Below are positions 59,374 to 64,000 of a DNA stretch of 64,000 nucleotides, in pieces. Position 1 is the stretch's first letter. The number at the start of each line of letters is the position of its first letter. This DNA comes from Ignavibacteria bacterium (GTDB lineage Bacteria > Bacteroidota > Ignavibacteria > Tepidaquicellales > Tepidaquicellaceae): assembly GCA_016716125.1 (NCBI GenBank), contig JADJWZ010000039.1:1-64000 (forward strand), written 5' to 3'. The notes below the pieces were generated by a model, which saw only the letters and a list, made by a program, of their open reading frames with translations, made no database searches and was not told the origin of the DNA. The translations under genes were made by a program, and so were the position numbers.

Positions 59374-60630
59374 TTACTTAATAAGAACCATTTTCTTTGT
59401 TGATATAAAGTTGTTGTTACCGGTTCCTGTTGCATTGATTCTGTAGAAGTACATTCCACTTGCTAAGTTAGCGCCGTTGAATGTAGCAGTATAATAACCT
59501 GCTGTCTTCACTTCGTTTACTAAGTTAGCAACTTCTCTTCCGGAGATGTCATAAAGTAAGATACTGACTTTTCCGTCGTAAGGAAGATCGTAATCAATCT
59601 TTGTAGATGGATTGAAAGGATTTGGATAGTTTTGTGAAAGTTTGTAAGCATCAGGTACACCTACTGTGATCTCGCTTGAAAGATTGAAATATTCAAAGTT
59701 TCCGTTGAAATCTACTTGTTTCAGTCTGTAGTTGTATGTTCCTGTGTTAACTCTTTCTGTGAATGAATAATTTTTTGCTTCGTTTGTTGTTCCGTTACCT
59801 GTTACGCTTCCTGCTTTTGTCCACTCAGTGGTTCCTGATAATGATCTTTCAATATCAAAACCGCTGTTGTTGATTTCGCTTGATGTTGCCCAGTTAAGTG
59901 TAACGTTGTTTCTGCTGATGGTTGATGTGAAGCTTGCAAGCTCAACAGGAAGAGCACCACCGTTTTCTACGCTGTGACTTGCGCATCTTGTGAATTCCTG
60001 ATTGAAGCAGTTTTCATTATACCAGTTCATTTTGGTTCTTGTAACTGATAATGGTGTTTCGCAACTGTCTCTGATTATGAACGGGTCAACACCTAAAACT
60101 GTAGTATCTATTGGAGTTGTTGACTGCATAAAGAATCTTCCGATAAGTGTCGGAACTCCCTGTGCAATGTTTAATCCGTTACCGCAGCCCGGTAATGAGT
60201 TTGCTGCAAGTCTGAATTCATAATTTCCCGGACTGTTTGATGCAACTACTGTATTACCGTTTCTTGGTCTGAAAGCTTCAGGAAGATCAGAAGCCGGGAC
60301 ACCTGCATTTGAATCAAGCATAAAAGATGAAGCTGAGCCGAATCCAGTTGGGAATGTACCAAGTGTCTGAGGAGCTCTGAAGAAGAACTGCCATCCTGCT
60401 AACTGAAGCGGAATAGCATCTGTGTGTGTGAATACAAGATCAAATACTAATCTGTTTGGAGTAACAAGGACTGAATTCTTAACCTCAAGTGTGTACTGAG
60501 GAATGTTAGTTGTTGCCTGTCCAAAGACAAGATTTGTAGATAAAACAAGAGCAAACAATGTAACAAAAAGTTTAAGTGTTTTTTTCATTGTGTTTTTTTT
60601 TTGTTTGGTTAATAAATAAGGTTTTTTCAA
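59374..60630 (-). CDS. Secreted protein with T9SS type A tail, paralogue B
   Basis: 418 residues. MKKTLKLFVTLFALVLSTNLVFGQ is a signal peptide; the ATG at residue 15 may be the better start, since the first 14 residues precede it without hydrophobicity. Next come a shared N-terminal beta-rich domain (YTLEVKNSVL, LVFDLVFTHTD, LAGWQFFFRAP, LPEAFRPRNGN, RLAANSLPGCGNGL, PTLIGRFFM), an FN3-like domain (VELASFTSTISRNNVTLNW) and a full T9SS tail (NYPNPFNPSTKIDYDLP ... KKMVLIK). Paralogous over its whole length to 62075-63295. Likely surface-exposed; function unknown. Confidence 0.9.
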   Translation of the reverse strand: MKKPYLLTKQKKNTMKKTLKLFVTLFALVLSTNLVFGQATTNIPQYTLEVKNSVLVTPNRLVFDLVFTHTDAIPLQLAGWQFFFRAPQTLGTFPTGFGSASSFMLDSNAGVPASDLPEAFRPRNGNTVVASNSPGNYEFRLAANSLPGCGNGLNIAQGVPTLIGRFFMQSTTPIDTTVLGVDPFIIRDSCETPLSVTRTKMNWYNENCFNQEFTRCASHSVENGGALPVELASFTSTISRNNVTLNWATSSEINNSGFDIERSLSGTTEWTKAGSVTGNGTTNEAKNYSFTERVNTGTYNYRLKQVDFNGNFEYFNLSSEITVGVPDAYKLSQNYPNPFNPSTKIDYDLPYDGKVSILLYDISGREVANLVNEVKTAGYYTATFNGANLASGMYFYRINATGTGNNNFISTKKMVLIK

Positions 60631-60862
60631 AACTTTTTTTAAAAGCTTTAGATTAATGGTTTAGGTATCTTTTAATTTACTACAAAATATAACTTTCAAT
60701 TTTTAATGTCAATTCTTTTTTCACTTATTTCCCATTAATTTTAAGTAACTAAATCATTAACTGAACTGAATCTTCACTATTATATGATTTGACATCTGTA
60801 TACAATATAAATTATATGAATTAAAAAATCAGTTCTTTTTTTGAGTGGCTCTTAAAAAAAAA

Positions 60863-61015
60863 GTTAGTAGTTAATAGTTAATAGTTAATAGTTAATAGTT
60901 AATAGTTAGTAGTTAATTGTTCATTGATAATTGATAATTGATCATTGATAATTGATCATTGATAATTGATCATTGATAATTGATCATTGATCATTGATCA
61001 TTGATCATTGATCAT
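60863..61015. repeat. Heptameric tandem repeats (GTTARTA then ATTGATM)
   Basis: Two adjoining 7-bp tracts: GTTAATA/GTTAGTA at about 60863-60917, then alternating ATTGATA and ATTGATC at about 60918-61015. No coding potential. Confidence 0.85.
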
Positions 61016-61104
61016 GATCTCATTGAGTCCCCGCAATATATTTACTCTAATTTGAAAATTCATTTCATGCGGGTGACTCAATGTAAACAACTAAGAAAAT
61101 ATAA

Positions 61105-61985
61105 CCCCGTAGGGGTTGAATCTTGGTAACAAAAACATTACTAACACTATAACCCCGTAGGGGTGAAATCTTTCTTATGCATAGTGAAAATTAATATGAA
61201 TGAAAATAATAATTTAAATGAATTAACAGCGTAGCTGTCACATCAACTCTGTTAATTAATTTGATTATATTTTTTTCTACAAAGATGAAACCGCGAATAC
61301 AAATTACAAATTACAAAACCCCGTAGGGGTTGAATCTTGGTAACAAAACATTACACTGAAATCTTAACTTCATCTAAATCTTCGGAGAGGTGAAATCTTT
61401 TCTTATGCAATGTGAAAATTGAAATGAATGTAAATAATAATTTAAATGAATAAACAGAAACTGTCACAGCTACGCTGTTAATTAATTTGATTATATTTTT
61501 TCTACAAAGATGAAACCGCGAATACAAATTACAAATTACAAAACCCCGTAGGGGTTGAATCTTGGTAACAAAAACATTACTAACACTATAACCCCGTAGG
61601 GGTGAAATCTTTTCTTATGCAATGTGAAAATTGAAATGAATGTAAATAATAATTTAAATGAATAAACAGAAAATGTCACAGCTACGCTGTTAATTAATTT
61701 GATTATATTTTTTTCTACAAAGATGAAACCGCGAATACAAATTACAAATTACAAATTACAAAACCCCGTAGGGGTTGAATCTTGGTAACAAAAACATTAC
61801 TAACACTATAACCCCGTAGGGGTGAAATCTTTGTAGCATTAAACATCACATACATAAAAACCCCGGAGGGGTGAAATCTTTTCTTATGCAATGTGAAAAT
61901 TGAAATGAATGTAAATAATAATTTAAATGAATAAACAGAAACTGTCACATCAACTCTGTTAATTAATTTAATCACGAATTTCAAA
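61105..61985. repeat. Four tandem ~220-bp repeat units with CCCCGTAGGGG palindromes
   Basis: Each unit starts with CCCCGTAGGGGTTGAATC (61105, 61319, 61544, 61764; spacing 214, 225 and 220 bp), often has a second CCCCGTAGGGGTGAAATC about 45 bp later, then TTATGCAATGTGAAAATT, an AGCTACGCTGTTAATTAATT-like segment and ends in ATTACAA heptads. Together with the heptads the stretch 60631-62013 holds no convincing gene; short reading frames here are repeat-derived. Confidence 0.85.
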
Positions 61986-62013
61986 TTACAAATAAATTAA
62001 AGACCAAAAAAAA

Positions 62014-62032
62014 AGCCGGAAAAAATCCGGCT
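62014..62032 (-). terminator. Intrinsic terminator of the T9SS protein gene
   Basis: AGCCGGA pairs with TCCGGCT, with an A run to its left giving T on the reverse strand; 43 bp after the stop at 62075. Confidence 0.85.
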
Positions 62033-62074
62033 CTTTTTGATAAAGTAAAACTGGTGAATCTTTAATTAAACCCG

Positions 62075-63295
62075 TTACTTTATTAATACCATTTTCTTAG
62101 TCGATACAAAATTGCTGCCGTTTGTATTTGCTGCATTGATCCTGTAAAAATACATTCCGCTTGCAAGATTAGATCCGTTAAAAACCGCAGTGTAATAACC
62201 CGCTGTCTTTACTTCATTCACTAACTTTGCAGCTTCCCTTCCGGAGATATCATAAAGAAGTATACTGACATTTCCGTCATAAGGAATATCGTAATCAATC
62301 TTTGTAGATGGATTGAAAGGATTCGGATAGTTCTGTGAAAGTTTATAAACATCAGGTATGCCGACTTCAATTTCATTTGACAGATTAAAATATTCAAAGT
62401 TACCGTTGAAATCAATCTGCTTTAGTCTGTAGCTGTACTTACCTGTATTAATCCTTTCTGTGAATGCGTAACTCTTCGTTTCATCCGTTGTACCGCTGCC
62501 GGAAACATTTCCAGCTTTGATCCAGGTCTCCGCGCCGGATAAAGATCTTTCTACATCAAAGCCGCTGTTGTTGATCTCTTTTGAAGTTGACCAGTTTAGT
62601 GTAACATTGTTTCTGTTAATGCTTGAAGTGAAACTGGCAAGTTCAACAGGCAAAACTCCGCCGTCTTCTGCGCTGTGATTGGCGCATCTTGTAACTTCTA
62701 CAGCAAGCTGATTCGATTGATCAAAGATACCGATCTTTGTCCTTGAGACAGATAGAACAGCTTCGCAGCTGTCTCTGATAATAAAAGGATTTGAATTAAA
62801 AGCGGATAAGTCAATAGGCGTAATGGATTTCATTTTATATCTTCCGATAAGAGTGGGAACTCCCTGAGGTATAATAAGTCCGGTACCAGGACTCGGAAAT
62901 GGATTTGTTGCAATTCTCAGTTCATATCCCGCAACAGAATTACTGGATGAAGATACTGCATTTTGATTTCTTGGTCTGAAAACCGGCGGAAGATCAGTTA
63001 CAGGATTACCTGCAACTGTATCAAGTACGAATGAGGAAGCAGCGCCGAATCCCGGCGGAAATGTCCCAAGTCCTTCAGGCACCCAAAAGAAGAATTGCCA
63101 TATGGAAAGTTCCCATACAAGAGTGTCAGTATGCGTAAACACGAGATCAAAGACCAGTGTATTTGGATCTGTAAGATTGGAATTTTTTACTTCTAAAGTG
63201 TACTGAGGATAAGGCTGCGCTAATGTTACTTCAGTAGAGAAAAATAAAGCAGCAATTGTGACAACCGCAACAATGAATTTGAGAGAATTTTTCAT
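62075..63295 (-). CDS. Secreted protein with T9SS type A tail, paralogue A
   Basis: 406 residues. Signal peptide (about 1-26, ending TLAQP), then the same shared N-terminal beta-rich domain (YTLEVKNSNL, LVFDLVFTHTD, WQFFFWVP, LPPVFRPRNQN, PTLIGRYKM), an FN3-like domain (VELASFTSSINRNNVTLNW) and a T9SS tail (NYPNPFNPSTKIDYDIP, GREAAKLVNE, SGMYFYRINA, KKMVLIK). It aligns end to end with 59374-60630, the ~220-bp repeats lying between them. Expected on the cell surface. Confidence 0.9.
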   Translation of the reverse strand: MKNSLKFIVAVVTIAALFFSTEVTLAQPYPQYTLEVKNSNLTDPNTLVFDLVFTHTDTLVWELSIWQFFFWVPEGLGTFPPGFGAASSFVLDTVAGNPVTDLPPVFRPRNQNAVSSSSNSVAGYELRIATNPFPSPGTGLIIPQGVPTLIGRYKMKSITPIDLSAFNSNPFIIRDSCEAVLSVSRTKIGIFDQSNQLAVEVTRCANHSAEDGGVLPVELASFTSSINRNNVTLNWSTSKEINNSGFDVERSLSGAETWIKAGNVSGSGTTDETKSYAFTERINTGKYSYRLKQIDFNGNFEYFNLSNEIEVGIPDVYKLSQNYPNPFNPSTKIDYDIPYDGNVSILLYDISGREAAKLVNEVKTAGYYTAVFNGSNLASGMYFYRINAANTNGSNFVSTKKMVLIK

Positions 63296-63464
63296 TGTTT
63301 TAATTTTTGATTAGAAAAATTGTAACGGGTTCAATTTAGTTTGTTCGTTTCTTTTTCTACTGAATCAAATCTATCAGAAAATCCGGAATCACTTTACCTG
63401 CAATAAAATTTTTCCGAACTTATTACAATTTTAGAAATAACTCAGCATTCCTTTTGAAACCCCA

Positions 63465-63493
63465 TATGGGGCGGGAACATTGCCCGCCCCCAT
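63465..63493 (-). terminator. GC-rich hairpin, possible terminator
   Basis: ATGGGGCGGG pairs with CCCGCCCCCAT (one bulge) 17 bp after the stop at 63511. There is no long T run, so the terminator role is tentative. Confidence 0.45.
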
Positions 63494-63510
63494 AAAGGAT
63501 GTGTTACAGT

Positions 63511-64000
63511 TTAATCTTCTTTCTTTATATCAATATTTTGAACTGCATTTAAATCAATCTTCGGTTCTGCATATGCATCCGGAAGAATTTTGATTTCTGC
63601 CGGAGCTTTGTAATTATAATTAACCGGTTCTTCAGTGAATGGTCTTACTGCTCCCGGGAATTTGACTTCAGATACAAAGTTGAATGCATTGTTATCAGCT
63701 ATAGCAGCGTCAACCAGATCTACTACTCCGTCCCAGTTAACATCTGTAATCACATAATCACCTGCGACAAAATTAAATGCATCATTGTCTATCAGAGCTA
63801 CGTCAGCAAGGTCTACAACCTGATCACCGTTCACATCACCGGCAAAGTATGAAGCAGCGCCGTTTACCATCGTTCCGTTATTTCCGTAGATCTGCGGAAG
63901 TCCGATTGTGAAATTATATGCGATTGCAACTGAGTTCGCTATGAAAATATTGCTCCATGTTGTAATTGAATTTCTGTGTCTCACTTCAAGTAATAATGGA
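63511..64000 (-). CDS. Dockerin-like module protein, C-terminal part (cut by window edge)
   Basis: The frame is open to the window end, so the N-terminal domains lie beyond 64000. What is seen is the second half of the shared module: LLLEVRHRNSITTWS, YNFTIGLPQIYGNN, FAGDVNGDQVVDLADVALIDND, DVNWDGVVDLVDAAIADNN. Unlike the other six copies it does not stop there but adds about 50 residues (FTEEPVNYNYKAPAEIKIL ... NIDIKKED), without a T9SS tail. Start unknown. Confidence 0.82.
   Translation of the reverse strand, partial: PLLLEVRHRNSITTWSNIFIANSVAIAYNFTIGLPQIYGNNGTMVNGAASYFAGDVNGDQVVDLADVALIDNDAFNFVAGDYVITDVNWDGVVDLVDAAIADNNAFNFVSEVKFPGAVRPFTEEPVNYNYKAPAEIKILPDAYAEPKIDLNAVQNIDIKKED

Noticed and set aside
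61742..61984. Reverse-strand 80-residue open frame
   Set aside because: It lies wholly in the ~220-bp repeat array and its sequence is the translated repeat; no start context or codon bias.
61105..61985. CRISPR array
   Set aside because: Units are ~220 bp and the whole unit is repeated; there are no short repeats with unique spacers and no cas genes.

Overview
The window is about 64 kb of AT-rich DNA from a bacterium of the Bacteroidota/Ignavibacteriota side of the FCB group, most likely an Ignavibacteria-type organism. The evidence is: several secreted proteins end in the type IX secretion (T9SS) tail YPNPFNPSTKI ... LVNE ... SGxYFYRI ... KKMVLIK; YbeY and the sphingolipid-type synthase look like FCB versions; a Bacteroidota-like TAnnTTTG promoter box can be seen; and TTG starts are common (smc, btuB, the LysM gene, the 25456 SDR). 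No insertion sequence, prophage, CRISPR array or rRNA was found. One decayed tRNA-Arg lies at the left edge.

Layout. 0-7.2 kb is a damaged stretch: a tRNA-Arg relic, a short-chain dehydrogenase with at least three frameshifts, a reverse-strand helical protein in pieces, a T9SS-tailed surface protein in pieces, and a GH2-like/six-transmembrane protein with three single-base frameshifts. 7.2-16.9 kb is clean housekeeping: smc, a HAD-like protein lacking its nucleophile, a membrane methyltransferase, and the reverse-strand run (unknown)-ybeY-smg-topA-xerC. 17.0-19.4 kb holds a gamma carbonic anhydrase and an E2 ubiquitin-conjugating-like protein, a LysM protein and a JAMM/JAB protease in one run. 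19.4-23.7 kb is a vitamin B12 uptake operon: cobalamin riboswitch, btuB, cobO, a BFD-type [2Fe-2S] protein and a BtuG-like surface propeller. 23.7-45.3 kb is mixed: lipoprotein, sphingolipid-type synthase and SDR, argS, an alpha-2-macroglobulin, DUF2461, a hydrolase, truA, a TIGR01777 epimerase, an AmgK-like kinase, a complete MacAB/TolC-type export operon, a QueD/PTPS protein and a SpoU methyltransferase.

45.3-64 kb is an all-reverse-strand secretome island. Three proteins carry T9SS type A tails. Seven others (an S8 protease, an endonuclease I, an EEP-fold nuclease, a glucose/sorbosone dehydrogenase, two CHRD proteins and one cut by the window edge) carry instead the same C-terminal module of about 190 residues: a beta-rich domain with an H-R-N-S-I-E-T-W-S signature followed by two dockerin-like calcium loops. 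The T9SS-tailed proteins in the same island share an N-terminal beta-rich domain. Whether these two parts bind one another, like a cohesin-dockerin system, is the main open idea from this window.

Reading-frame damage. Many otherwise good genes are cut by one-base indels, often in homopolymers. The clearest is argS, where one missing base destroys the usual SAPxRM-type end and makes the frame read through its own terminator. Consensus errors are therefore at least as likely as gene decay, and frameshifted genes are given here as merged spans. The intergenic spaces also hold heptameric (7-bp) tandem repeats, a ~220-bp repeat in four copies with CCCCGTAGGGG palindromes, and a 180-bp hairpin-forming inverted repeat.
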